A DNA stretch of 64,000 bases from Loripinus fragilis (lineage: Eukaryota > Mollusca > Bivalvia > Lucinida > Lucinidae). Below are positions 10,106 through 21,071 of the stretch, in pieces. The DNA is taken from positions 18,283,509 through 18,347,508 of the forward strand of contig OZ026524.1 in NCBI GenBank assembly GCA_964019695.1, in the 5' to 3' direction. The number at the start of each line of letters is the position of its first letter. The first letter of the stretch is position 1. A program made the position numbers and the translations under genes. The notes beneath the pieces are model-generated. The model was not told the DNA's origin, searched no databases, and worked only from the letters and a program-made list of their open reading frames with translations.

Positions 10106-10457
10106 GTTTTGGTAATTTACCAATTCTGAAATTAGAGATACTATATTTAGGATTAGAAACTTACGCTTGGAACGTTCCAGCATATACATAGGGTTTAAAC
10201 ATTCGATAGTTAGAAGAACTTATTATTATATTTGAATATACCAGTAACTATATATTATTTGAACGGTTTTAGTACATTTAAGTTTGAGTAACGTTAATAG
10301 AAGAAGAAAAGTGGAACTTGATATCTGTCTCCAGTGTTGTTATTTATTTAAGTATATTGTGAGCCAGGACATACCGCTCACCACACCTCTCACAGCTCAC
10401 CATTCGCTAAGTTCCCCAGAACATTCAAACTGACTGATTTCCTCCACCTTTAAAACT
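8110..10457 (+). repeat. Right copy of long identical direct repeat
   Basis: Partner of 1-2348. The right limit, ...TTTAAAACT at 10457, is where the copies diverge. On the left, similarity cannot be tested because the partner runs off the window. Confidence 0.95.
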
Positions 10458-11284
10458 ATTTATCCGTGATTTGTTCAAACAGCTTGCAGTTTCACCCCCC
10501 CCCGTCCCCAATCCCCCCCCCCCACCAAAAAAAAAAAAAAAAAAAAAGACTGGTGTTTCTTAACACCGGATAAAGATATCTCTGAGATTTTACCCTGGGG
10601 TAGAAAATCTTATCTTACTCAGGCTGTCATGTGAGGGCTAAACATTGTTTGTATTGGAACTCACACGACATAGTCGTCAACTGACGTCATTGATGTGTTA
10701 AAAGGCGTCATCATGTGATGTAGCATCTCAGCGTAGTCAGGAACACCTGGGAGCCTTTTTAAACATAAATGACAGATTTAAGATTTAATGGTGAGCAAGA
10801 CAAATAATCCATTATTCGTCTGAGGATGGGATAGAAAATCGTCCCTCGGGATCACCGTTTGTCATCACTCGGCAAGCCTAGAGATGCCAAACGGCGATCC
10901 TCGGGACGGATATTATCTCACCCTCACACCCATATCTTATATTATACCGAGCATACGCAAAACGTTAAAACAAAGTTATATGAACGTCGCATCGACGTTG
11001 ATACGGCGTTGTTTCGACGTAAGTTGATTGTTTAGTAAGTCGAAGACAAAAGCCGATACAATGTGGAAGCTAAACAGAAGCTGATGCACATAGGATTCTC
11101 TAGTAAAAGATAATTGGAAAGGCAAGAATTCTACATGCCCAAACTTGTATCTCTGTCAGAAGCAATTAGCAGAAACATGTTATCTCAGGTTCATCAGAAG
11201 GACATTTGAACGAAATTTGTGTTCCGCTCATATTCCAAATCAATTACCAAGAACAAGTTAATCCGGATTATTCGTTTATTGTAA
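10458..11284. other. Non-coding stretch with homopolymer runs and a hairpin
   Basis: C-runs and a ~22-A run at about 10487-10548 are followed by unremarkable AT-rich DNA. A hairpin lies at 10841-10907. No gene seen. Confidence 0.6.
10841..10907. repeat. Hairpin, ~20-base arms
   Basis: GTCCCTCGGGATCACCGTTT (10841-10860) pairs with AAACGGCGATCCTCGGGAC (10889-10907) with minor mismatch. Weaker pairing continues outward (GAGGATGGGATA against ATTATCTCACCCTC). Confidence 0.75.
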
Positions 11285-11318
11285 AGTGTAACCCCAGCCA
11301 GCATACAGTTCATGGCCA

Positions 11319-11384
11319 CTGTCGGCCTGCCAGCGAAACGCCATTCAAACAAAACGTCATTCATTGGCGTTTTGCTGGCGAGCC
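11319..11384. repeat. Hairpin, CCAGCGAAACG family
   Basis: GCCTGCCAGCGAAACGCCA (11325-11343) faces TGGCGTTTTGCTGGCGAGC (11365-11383). A second member of the same family lies at 13268-13333, so this is probably a dispersed palindromic element. Confidence 0.75.
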
Positions 11385-11929
11385 GGTATACCAAATCGAA
11401 CACCAGAAACGTTGGGATCGTTGAAACATATCGGGCTGGAACATATTTTTGTTGTTTTTATAGGTGGTGGTGGTGCATATCCGGACATAAACAAACTTTG
11501 GTACTTGAAAAAAAGGGAAAATCAAAGCAGAAGACAAAGAAATGTTAACTTTTTGTTTCATGTGCAAACGACAAATGCTTTCGAAAGCTCAGCCTCGACA
11601 ACATATTTCCTCTATTAACATTTACCTGTACATATATGTCAGTGACAAGTCCGTTTATATTGGGTCCGAGATCAGGGTCTGCACTGGTTGATAAGAGAAA
11701 AATAATCTTCAGGGACATATTAAAACTAGAGCACATTCGATGGCGCGCCATCGCAAATCCCCATGCTCTCGAAGAAATCTAATGGTAATTGACCCTTTGA
11801 CCACATCCCATGGTCACCAGTTTGATTGAAGGGTAAAAACTTTCAGTGTATCCAGGGCTACTGGTCATCCCTTTTAATTTGATATGCCACATGACCATGA
11901 TCAGAAAATTAAGTTTTTGACAGTCAAGC
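11385..11929. other. No feature recognised
   Basis: AT-rich DNA, short frames only, no repeat structure that I can define. Confidence 0.5.
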
Positions 11930-12706
11930 ACCCCAAGTCCCAAACCCCTGGGCATGACCCAGGGGACCTAATGAAAATCCTATCTAATATGTTACATATT
12001 ATTCATTTGTGAGAAGACACACAAAGTTTTGTTTAAAAATATTTGAAATTGACTTAGTAATTGAAATTTAATGATATTTGACATTTGGCCCCCTCCCAAG
12101 GCCCCAGGGGGCGGGGGACCTCAAAAACTGCGCTGTTGCATGTGCCATTTATGTAAGTAACTCACACACTAACTCTGGTTGAATTTCAAAAAACAATTGA
12201 CCCGCAACCCCCACAGTACCCCCAAGCCCCACCTCTGGGGTATGACCCAGATGGTTGAATAAAAATCCCGTCTGATATATTTTACATCTTTCATTTGTGA
12301 GAAGACACACAAAGTTTGGTTTTAAAATCTTTGAAATTGACATAGTAATTCAGATTCAATGATATTTGACCTTTTGGCCCCACCCCAAGGACCCAGGGGG
12401 CGGGGACCCCAACAATTGTGCCGTTGCATCTGCCATTCATGCAAGTAATTCACACACCAACTCTGGTTGAATTTCGGTACCCCAAACTTCCAACCCTAGG
12501 GCATGAATGGAAATCCCGTCTGATATGTTTTATATCTTTCATTTGTGAGTAGATACACAAAGTTTATTAAAAAAAAATATTTGAAATTAACTTAGTTGTT
12601 GAAATTTAATGATATGTGATAATATTTGGCCTTTTGGCCCCTCCCCAGGGCCCCAGGGGGGCGGGGCCATAAAAAAAGTGCCGTTGCACACCCCATTCAT
12701 GTGAGC

Positions 12707-12784
<78 letters not shown>

Positions 12785-12840
12785 AAATTTGGTTGGATTT
12801 TGTCCAATGGTTTAGGAGGAGATAGCGTGACGGACGGACG
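11930..12840. repeat. ~260-290-bp tandem repeat, about three units, with GACGGACGGACGG tail
   Basis: Units share TTTGGCCCC (near 12085, 12375 and 12634), a CCCAGGGGGCGGGG block, CATTTGTGAGAAGACACAC and AACTCTGGTTGAATTTC. The last unit holds the (CA)n run and ends near the GACGGACGGACGG at about 12830. Confidence 0.8.
12706..12783. repeat. (CA)n microsatellite
   Basis: About 75 bases of uninterrupted CA on the plus strand inside the last unit of the preceding tandem repeat. Confidence 0.97.
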
Positions 12841-13250
12841 GAGGCGATTGCTATATCCCAATCACTTTTTAAAAAAAGCGAGGGGATAATTAGGAGTTTC
12901 GACCTGTGATCCCTTAAGTGCAAAATAAACACGCCCATGCTTATTGTATCAATATATATTGGACAATAAACCAACATGAACAAGGTTAACATTTTAGGAA
13001 GTGTATTAAACATGAAACCTTAAAAACGAATAGATCACTTCATGAGTTTGTCCACCTTTAAAGATGCTCTTTGTTTGCAATTGTTTACTCGTTTTCCCCT
13101 GACAACGGACTCATAAGGAGCCAATAAATAATCTGATCCAGAAAGGTTTAAATGGGTCAACAGTTAACACTTAGGCAATATTTGATTTGTTGTGGTCAAT
13201 ATTAATAATAATAGATTTCCAAGTTTTCGTACTCTCAAAGCGCAATCCCG
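12841..13250. other. No feature recognised
   Basis: Ordinary AT-rich DNA. The long frames here on the minus strand come from the (CA)n run and are not genes. Confidence 0.5.
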
Positions 13251-13267
13251 GCCAACATACCGTCTCG

Positions 13268-13333
13268 GGCCACTAACGGCCCGCCAGCGAAACGACTTTC
13301 CAATGAAGTTTCGCCAGCGGGCCGATAGTGGCC
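13268..13333. repeat. Hairpin, CCAGCGAAACG family, 26-base arms
   Basis: The arm at 13268-13293 (contains GGCCCGCCAGCGAAAC) pairs with 13308-13333 (contains GTTTCGCCAGCGGGCC), leaving a 14-base loop. It shares its core with 11319-11384. Confidence 0.8.
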
Positions 13334-13655
13334 TGCTTTTGGTCGCTTACTAGGATTATTGTTTATACGGACGTTCGAAATGTACAAAATACAAAATCCG
13401 TGCATTTTCGCACACGTTTCATAGTTTGTACGTTTTCTGCGAGTGTAACAGGAAAATAAAACTTTCACATGTATGACATGCGTTTCAAGAATTATTTTGT
13501 TACGTCGAAGGCATATTAAGATCTGTTTTACCATGCTGCCTGGATGTACAAATAAGAATATTATTACACCTTTGAGTGATATTACAATGTTCTACATCAA
13601 ATATCTCACAATGCACAAAGTGCACATGCATGGCGGTGAAATAAGGCAATTATAG

Positions 13656-13735
13656 TATGGTTGTGCGTATGTACGAGAGATAATCCTCTCGCTAAAGCTC
13701 GTGGATTATCCTTCCGTACATACGCACAAACCATA
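13656..13735. repeat. Hairpin, 20-base arms
   Basis: TATGGTTGTGCGTATGTACG (13656-13675) faces GTACATACGCACAAACCATA (13716-13735). The inner part (GATAATCC against GGATTATC) also pairs. Confidence 0.8.
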
Positions 13736-13757
13736 CAATAACTTACGCATAGATCCC

Positions 13758-13936
13758 TCATCGAGCTTGTGCAATATGCGAAAAAATCCCGGAAAAATCT
13801 GGTTGAGCATCAGATAATAAAAAATGATAACTGGAATTCAGATGGTTATTTTCATCGAGCTTGTGCAATATGCAAAAGATCTTGGTGGAAAGTCTCGGAA
13901 AAATCTGGTTGAGCATCAGATAATAAAAAATGATAA
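13758..13936. repeat. Two-unit direct repeat, ~95-bp period
   Basis: CATCGAGCTTGTGCAATATG and AAAAATCTGGTTGAGCATCA followed by an AAAAAATGATAA end occur in 13758-13831 and again in 13853-13936. Confidence 0.85.
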
Positions 13937-14295
13937 GAAAATTTAATAGCATCATTTGCCATATTTTCGCACCCCATAGTCAAGAAAATGCATTCAGTCT
14001 GTTACATGTATGGGGTGCTATTTTTTAAAAAATGTGTTTTGTTTTATGCCTACATGTATAATGCCCTATAGATAGTATCATTGCATCATTATGATCGTTT
14101 ATCGCTATATTCTGTTCAGTCAAAGACCATGTACAGTCATCTGGAATAGCTCTTTGAAACTGACGATATTGTACATGATCTTTCAGGTCAACAATCGTAC
14201 AGCAACTCGATGCCATTTTCAAATTCATAATTATCATTCATTTCATTTATTACAAAGTTTTCTTTTTCCATCCAAATCATGTTTAGTTTAATAAC

Positions 14296-14361
14296 GTCAG
14301 ACGTCAATGACCCACAAGTGTTGATGCGTCGTTAAGCACCAAACAAACACACAAACAAACG
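14296..14361 (+). mobile_element. SINE 3' tail fragment
   Basis: GCGTCGTTAAGCACCAAACA followed by (CAAA)n-like repeats is a typical mollusc SINE 3' end. No tRNA-like head is visible upstream, so this is a fragment. Confidence 0.55.
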
Positions 14362-14439
14362 TAATGTGCGCGACCCGTGGTGAACGTAGATTAATCAGTA
14401 TCGGGTTGCATAAGGAATCAGTGAAAAGCAAAAAGGTCG

Positions 14440-15025
14440 TTTAAATGATTCATATTTCGATCAAAATATACCATATGGTTGAATTTCTGTAAAGAAACAT
14501 GTGGCAAGTTGAATTGCAAGGGTGCTTGCAACATGAACACTGAAAAAGTTCTGCAAAGCTACAGCTAATATGTACATTCCAAATAATGATAAATGTAAAG
14601 GTCAGAAACGTTTTGCATACCAGTGTCTAGACAATAATATAATGTATATGTTTGCAAAATTTGATACGACAAATACCATATGGTTCAAGAGTTATGCGCA
14701 TTTTCACTAAATGACCTCAACTGTCCGAAATGATGCTCAGCAAGGCCTCGTAATTGTTGTGCATACCAGTGGCTGGAGAATGTTAAAATAAATTAGCATG
14801 CAAAATTTGATTGAAATATACCATGTGGAATGGACGAGGCTTTGCCGAGCATCAGTCCCGCCGGTCGTGGTCAGTAAATGAAAATGCTCGTAAAGACTGT
14901 AACGAATGCCCGTGGTTAGTCAATATTGACATGTATACATGCAAATTTTGATTAAAATAAACCACGTGGTTCAAGAGTTATGAGCATTTTCACTAACTGC
15001 TAACGGACGGACAGACAGACACACG
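14440..15025. repeat. ~145-bp tandem repeat, about four degenerate units
   Basis: ACCATATGGTT / ACCATGTGG / ACCACGTGGTT cores near 14470, 14677, 14820 and 14962 share GCAAAATTTGAT before and GAGTTATGCGCATTTTCACT after. The array ends with GGACGGACAGACAGAC, like the array at 11930-12840. Confidence 0.75.
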
Positions 15026-15448
15026 CAGTGATTATAGTGCTCATTTGCGTGTCGTGCTATGTACAAGCTGATCGTTCGCTTACGTGAGTGGCATATACAG
15101 CTTTCTCCATGACGTGGCTTATTTCTAAGAAGCTATTGTTTTATTTTCTATGGCTCAAGTGTTACCAATTAACACTAAACCGACAAGTGGTGTTTCACTG
15201 CGCATTTCATCACAATAACTCATCCTCTTATATGAGCCCAATCGCGAAAGCCCGGCACAATTCGAGAATCGAATCAAGCCTCGGATGTACGTAAGGCGCA
15301 TTACGCGAAGTACTACAATTATGTACGAAAAAGCTCCGTTTTGTTAGCTGGAACTGTCGTAAAGAAAATTAGTTCTGTAGCACGTGGGTCCAGCCTTATT
15401 TAATTCCATTGTTCTGATTACCCCAAAAGTTTGATTAGCAGAAAAAAT

Positions 15449-15510
15449 GAAGTTTCATCTTTCAATAAAGTATCGCTATAGCGATATTTTATTGAAAAAC
15501 ATAAACTTCA
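15449..15510. repeat. Near-perfect hairpin
   Basis: TGAAGTTTCATCTTTCAATA meets its inverted copy around a CGCTATAGCG centre at 15475-15484. Arms are about 30 bases with a few mismatches. Confidence 0.8.
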
Positions 15511-16318
15511 TTTATATATGTAACCGTTTGTTTTGCTGCAATCAGACTTGTTTTTGTGTTGGTATGGTTTCTTTGACGTACATGTAAGCGCCACGTTATG
15601 TAACGTCAGCGTCACGTTACATGTATCAAAGTAGATCTTCGATGTGCATCCGAGGTCTGATTCCACGGAATTCCACGGAATTGGCCGAGGCAGTTCCGAT
15701 TGATATGAGCCAACACTTATATTATGTTACTGAACGCACAGATAATCAATAAATGCCTAGAAGAGCCTGTTTTGCACACAGTCTCATCAAAGCATTCGCT
15801 ACTCGCTAACGCAAAGAAAATGGGAGATGAAATTTCAAATAGTACAAAAGACGTCCAACACAACTGGATATATGTGCATATGCGTTTCGGCATATGCGAT
15901 AAGTGCCGCTTTTAAAAGGGGTTGGTAATATATAGAGCGTTTGTACATGAAAGAGGATGGTCAATTATTTTTTGAATATTTACTGGTACTCGTCTAAATA
16001 AATAACAACGCAATCGTTACATGAGTTTACGCACACATTCTTAGAAGAACGTCATATAGTAAGTGTTAACAGCCTGCCATTTAACTTTGCTGAATCCTTT
16101 TCCAACATGGTTGATAACACCCCTGATGCCGTTGATGCAAATAATAACTGTATGCGTATCCATGCTATCTGGTCAGTGCCTTTGTTATTCACTTTCAAAA
16201 ATGTATAATAAATACGATTTGAGACTATATCTGAGCAGACTGGTTTGAGCCTCGCCTGCTCCAAAACTCCGAAGCGCTTTTTTAGCACAGGAGGTCCATC
16301 TTTTCAATGCAACATACT
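15511..16318. other. No gene recognised
   Basis: Contains a local repeat of TTCCACGGAA near 15661-15680. A GTCAGTGCCTTTGTTATTC segment near 16171 recalls the arms of the palindrome family at 40335. Nothing else seen. Confidence 0.5.
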
Positions 16319-16521
16319 CACGCCGGATAGGAGGCAATTGAAAACCCTCTTACATGTAACAATCGACGGACGCGGATCAAAATTCGCTAGAAGCAGCGTT
16401 TTCGATTGCCATTTGTCGCCAAACGGGCGACAAATGGCAAACGAAAATCTGTGTTTCTAACGATTTTTGATCTACGTTCATCGATAGTATTACCGTTTTC
16501 GATTGCCGTATAAGCGGTGTG
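16319..16521. mobile_element. Snapback MITE, family SB (copy 1)
   Basis: The ends CACGCCGGATAGGAGGCAAT and ATTGCCGTATAAGCGGTGTG are inverted. The arms carry TTTTCGATTGCC, GATCTACGTTCATCGATA and TTCTAACGATTTTTGATC-type blocks. The centre is a GCCATTTGTCGCC hairpin (16408-16437). Other copies lie at 45750, 46047 and 47099. No coding capacity. Confidence 0.8.
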
Positions 16522-16896
16522 ATACTTATTTTAAATAGTTTCTACAAACTTACATGTAGCAGCTCTCGTGCATACTTTCGATACGTCAACGCTTATTCAT
16601 ATTTTTCAAGTTAAAAGGTCCAGTTTCTTTTAAAGTTCTTATTCAGATTATGAACTTTATGCCCCAATTAACGTTTGGAAAATAGTGTTTTAGGTTCTCC
16701 TTAGTATTGTTATATGCAGATGCGTTTGCAGGTAGGCATGCATGCATCTGTCGGATTTCATTTCTATGTATATAGATTAAATCATGTCTACATGGAATTC
16801 AGGATTTGCTTTACATGTACAATCGCAAGAGCAAAACGACATCGTTTAGCTTTTGTCTTTCAAATAGACATTTTCACAGGATACAAATAAAAATGT

Positions 16897-17054
16897 TGTT
16901 GTGTTTGTGTTTAACGTCCCACTATCAGCTACGGTCGTATTGAGATGGGGCCACGGCTTAAAGTCTCATCCGACAGACTGGCGAAGCCGGGAATCGAACC
17001 TGCGTCCCCTGGTTTACAAGGCAAGCGGTTTATCCACTACACCACAGCGGCTCC
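16897..17054 (-). mobile_element. tRNA-derived SINE (family S1)
   Basis: On the minus strand a tRNA-like head starts at 17054. It has an A box (TGGTGTAGTGG) and a B box (GGTTCGATTCC, complement of 16990-17000). An unrelated body and the end GTGGGACGTTAAACACAAAC follow. RNA polymerase III boxes drive such elements and a LINE supplies the enzymes. A second copy is at 41935-42064. Confidence 0.85.
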
Positions 17055-17463
17055 AAGACTAATACAATGCTAAAATATTTTCAAATTTTATAAACTTTAA
17101 ACAAATGGCAGACTTACGAGAGGGGCTACCAAGCGGCAGCTATAAAAAACCTCTCAAGATAGAAATATCAAAAAACAAGATTCTTTCAATCGCGTGAGCT
17201 TATCAAGCGAGTTTGCGTTGCGTCATTTTATGGATGAGCCTATTTATATGGACTATGAACTACGTTGGCAGTGCCCAAGCACCAATTGAAATAAAAATAG
17301 TCATTGCGTACAACAACGTATTGTGTTTTCAAGTCCACTTTCGTAGACTTAGTCATTTTATGGATGTACTTATATGGCCTAATGAAAAACCTTGACACTG
17401 CTCAATTAAGCACAAATTGAGAAAACAATAGTCAATGAGCGCAGCAGCGCATTGTGTTTTAAG

Positions 17464-17790
17464 AAAGTAAGTGAGTATGATGAGGAAATACCACAATCAC
17501 AAACTTCAGACCACCCCACGACACCGTGAGAAAGAGCTACACGACATTTACAGTAACACGACACCATAAGACTATAAAACAAAGCAACCAGCTCACTTTT
17601 CCTCGCCAAGATGATTCAAGTCTAGAAAAGGACATAAAGTAATGCATACCAAAACAAAGACCAACACACAGCCCCACAAACAATTGGAGGTACGTAAACA
17701 ATTAATCAACTACAACAACAGAACCACCACCTTAAAAGCTACCAGGGATTTAATTCATTTTACTGGTACCAAAGGACCTCAGAGAGTATA
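17464..17790 (+). mobile_element. Dispersed repeat FR2, copy 1
   Basis: Begins AAGTAAGTGAGTATGATGAGG and AATACCACAATCACAAAC, ends near TTCATTTTACTGGTACCAAA. The same order occurs at 25196-25520, 26730-27241 and 41237-41738 (minus) and 39466-39790 (plus). Non-coding, class unknown. Confidence 0.75.
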
Positions 17791-18750
17791 AATGAAGAAT
17801 GACCCATAAAAAAGGCCGGAGAAAAGTATCTAAGAAAAGTATATTTTTCCACGGAAAGGATAATAGGTTCAGCCCTCGAATATCCGCAAAAAGGCTTTTT
17901 CATTGGACAAGTACCGATTTAGAAATATGGGCCGAAAACTCAATTTTGCTATTCAACATGTTTTTGCTATTCAACAAATACAAAACGTTTTTGAAGTGGC
18001 AAGTAACGTATCTGTTCTGTTTACAAACGTGAAAGTTTATTTATATTATTATTCAAAGAGGGGTGGAGCTTAACACGAATATCCATGAAATAATAGGTTA
18101 AGCACATATTGAGATACGAAAAGCCAATGTGTGTTTTGTGTTTTAAGTCAACTTTAATAGTTTGCCTTTTGAAATTATAGCTGGCCTAAAATGCACTACA
18201 TTGGCACTATTTAAGCACAATTGTGATCAGCACAATAAGCACCACATTGCGTTGTCAGTTACTGTTGAAAGCATGGACACTGAGAACTGGTTAACCGCAT
18301 AGATATAGACATGGTAAGGAAATGTGATTAGGTTAACTGATTGCCCCAACATGACGATAGCTCTTGAATGGAGTGTAAGACATCGAGCAAATCATATTTT
18401 ACCGAATCATTTTTTTTGTATTGGCTGTTAAAGCAATACACTATTAACTTGGTCAGACATGAATTTGCATAATGCTTCAATTATCATGTACATTTACATT
18501 TTGCATATCTGTGTATGTCTATATGGTCTATGGAAACTGATTTACAAACCTCTTTAGACTTTGTTTTGCAATCAAGAAACGCGTCTGTATTATGTCAGTC
18601 ATAATCGTAAAGTCGCTATTATACAATGATGTCTCCTACATGTCATAGAAACCTGTTTCTAAGGTGTCAATATCAATGTGGACTTACGTAGATACGCGAT
18701 GATACGCGTCGATTCGCGATGATAAATCAGCTTATCGTTTGGTATAGTTA
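17791..18750. other. No gene recognised
   Basis: AT-rich DNA with scattered short frames. A GATACGCGATGATACGCGTC cluster lies near 18694-18715. No repeat family recognised. Confidence 0.5.
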
Positions 18751-19309
18751 AACTTTTCGCTTACTGTAAAGGCGGCAACTTTAACATTTATATTCATGGT
18801 TTGGCTATTTCAGCTGCTAAACAAGGGAAATCAGGCCTTATTTATAATTTGGTAAAGAGTTAATAAGCTTTCTGAGCCGCGCAAACGTGCGTGCATTTCA
18901 TGAAAATCCTAACCGTATACACACTAAACTCACATTTATTAACCCTTAAAGTGCATAATCACAAAATGTATGTTTTGCGCGTCCACTAAACTATTTGAAG
19001 CCTCATAGATAAACAGTGTGGACCCAGATCAGACTGCTTCTATAGGAACAGTCTGATCTGGGTCCACAATGTTAGCCCCCCCCTCCCTGCTTACATGTAT
19101 GTTAAATAGACATTTTCAGGTGCAGTTATTTTGCTGGCGTTTTAAGAACTAAATACTGTGTTTTGCGTCTATAATGAGATAATTGCGCAAGATGATACAG
19201 CTACTTTTGAATAAAACCACGCCTCATTTTCAGCTTTTACCTATGTTTAAGGTTGACCAGTCCTAATTAAACATTCATGGAGCGTCGCCTTTACAGTAAG
19301 TGAAAAGTC
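18751..19309 (+). mobile_element. MITE-A copy 1 (near complete)
   Basis: Inverted ends ACTTTTCGCTTACTGTAAAG and CTTTACAGTAAGTGAAAAGT. A central palindrome (19017-19068) joins GTGGACCCAGATCAGACTG to its inverse. The arms have AAACAAGGGAAATCAG and GTGCGTGCATTTCATGAAAA on one side and GGTTGACCAGTCCTAATTA on the other. It has no transposase frame and would need one from elsewhere. Five other copies or fragments are in this window. Confidence 0.85.
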
Positions 19310-19573
19310 AAAGAATACATGTTGACATGTAATGGCATTACAGAGCAGTTCACCATTAAGTATTATTAGAATGATTTATATGTATGCCCATTTATAGCCA
19401 GGAGAATATTTGCAAAAGTCACAGTGAAAATTTGACTTTTTCACAAATGACGTTTAGGGAGATTCCTTGCTTTAACAGGACATCTCATTTATTAAACTAC
19501 TGTAGTCGAAAAAAAACACGATAAAATGCTCGACAAGCCTCACATTTTATCTTTTTTCTCCAACCTGGTTTAG

Positions 19574-19624
19574 GTGTGGTATTTGATTGTATCGATTCCT
19601 GATCTTGCACCCTTACTTACTTTT
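19574..19624 (-). mobile_element. FR1 end fragment
   Basis: GTGTGGTATTTGATTGTATC and GATTCCTGATCTTGCACCC ending in TTACTTAC match the start of family FR1 in reverse (compare 20500-20552). Confidence 0.7.
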
Positions 19625-20217
19625 AATATATTCAATAGAACATGAACACTCATGTACTAAGATCCGCTATGTTGTTTTCTCGAACTTAAGCAAGGCTTTC
19701 CCACAGAACACAGGATATATACAGTTTCAAGTGTTTGACGGTGTCCAATCAGACGTCGCATTGAATTGTCAAGTGCATTGTGAATTTTGCTAGCATCCTG
19801 CAATAGCGAATGTACAGTGTACTCGATGCTACCTGTATCCGTTAATTGAACTATTGAATCCGTTGTAGTTGTCAGAACAATTGCAGTAATAAGCATGTGC
19901 TTCAGATAATCGTTAAAATACTGATGACATGTCATTACCGTATTCACACTTAATATTCAGACACCATCCGCTCTGTCTAATCCTATCCAATAATTTGACC
20001 AAATCCCATTTTACAACCAGATGCGGTGCGTTAACGGTGCACACCGTGATAAAATTGTAGTTTAACCCGTACCTTCATGAATATGCATGCTAGGCTCCAC
20101 CCAATGTGAATAATTATATAAATAAATGTTCATGTTTTTACATGGAACAAAGACATTTTTGTCAGGTCCACTAGCGTAGGATCAGATATATCATATAGGG
20201 TATTAGGGTCTACCCCG
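19625..20217. other. No gene recognised
   Basis: Contains a short ACGGTGCACACCGT palindrome near 20034. Otherwise nothing seen. Confidence 0.5.
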
Positions 20218-20552
20218 TTTGCAAATATCTATGTGTCTTGATCCACATCTGAATTAAGGGTGAGGTTGGCGCCGTTAAACCGGTTTAAGCCCTCCAGTAA
20301 AATATTTTACTGACCGTTCCAAGGCGGTACTTCTTTTGTGGATCTTTTATGTTTTTGTTCTGTCTTGTGTTTGCTATGTTTTGTGCGCGTCTGTTTATAT
20401 GTGCTTCGTGGTCACCTGCTGGGAAAGGGCTGACCTCTTGGCTCTCGTTTGTGGTGTCTTCTGTGAGTTTGTCACTTTCCCATTGGTATCCTGGGTCAGG
20501 TGTGGTACTTGATTGTATCGATTCCTGATCTTTGCAACCTTACTTACTTTTC
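20218..20552 (-). mobile_element. Dispersed repeat FR1, full-looking copy
   Basis: Read on the minus strand it starts GTAAGTAAGGTTGCAAAGAT and ATCAGGAATCGATACAATCA. It continues through a CTTTCCCAGCAGGTGACCAC block, an ACCGCCTTGGAACGGTCAGT block and GGCTTAAACCGGTTTAACGG, and ends near GACACATAGATATTTGC. Copies lie at 30091, 31767 (two in tandem) and 48795. No ORF. Confidence 0.8.
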
Positions 20553-21071
20553 ACTAGACACTTGAATGTAAACTACCTTTGCTTCGATTATGTCATAATG
20601 AGTTGGCTTCATCAGCAAAAAATTTAATTTTTAACTGTACAACCAAATCTGAAAACTTACTGCTTCGTATAAAAGGTCACTGAAACATTTTTTAAGTAGA
20701 GGAGATTTTAAGCCACCAAATGAAAGGGTACAAACAGATGAACATCAAATAAGCAAACAGACTGTATCACAGACCTGCCAAACAATATGAGAACGATTCC
20801 TCTATGACTAAAGAGGTCCATGACATAAATTTGATACTTGTTTCTTGATTAAAAGAAATAGGGATTCATTGATAACATTTTGTCACATGAAACAACTGAC
20901 CCATATCTCAAAAAGTTTACGTTTTCAGATCGTTAAATTCATTTTAATTGGACATTTTTATGTGAAACTTACAAAAGAACACGCTTTAACATACAGCTAA
21001 AATGATTGTATCGCCTTCTTTTTTGCGAAATAAATTAAAGCTGCTACGCAAGTGTTGCGCTTTTAAAGTCC
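20553..21071. other. No gene recognised
   Basis: AT-rich flank of the 55-bp satellite. No structure seen. Confidence 0.5.

Larger units (their letters stand above)
1..10457 (+). mobile_element. Putative non-autonomous LTR retroelement carrying a LINE in each LTR (left end outside window)
   Basis: Seen: 1-2348 and 8110-10457 match at a constant offset of 8109 with no gaps, and no mismatch was found in the stretches compared. The left copy stops exactly where a TGG-initiated PBS-like stretch begins (2348). A 248-codon ORF follows at 2413, and no reverse transcriptase, protease or integrase lies between 3160 and 7500. Known: LTR retroelements have identical LTRs at insertion, a PBS just inside the 5' LTR, then gag. 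Large derivatives without pol (LARD type) move using another element's enzymes. Inference: this is such a derivative, with LTRs of at least 2.35 kb because a truncated LINE sits in them. The 5' LTR edge is outside the window and the 3' LTR start is unresolved, probably upstream of 7403. A tandem segmental duplication or an assembly duplication would give the same repeat. Confidence 0.45.

Noticed and set aside
12587..13013. Frames with poly-Cys-Val or poly-His-Thr
   Set aside because: Translations of the (CA)n run and its flanks.
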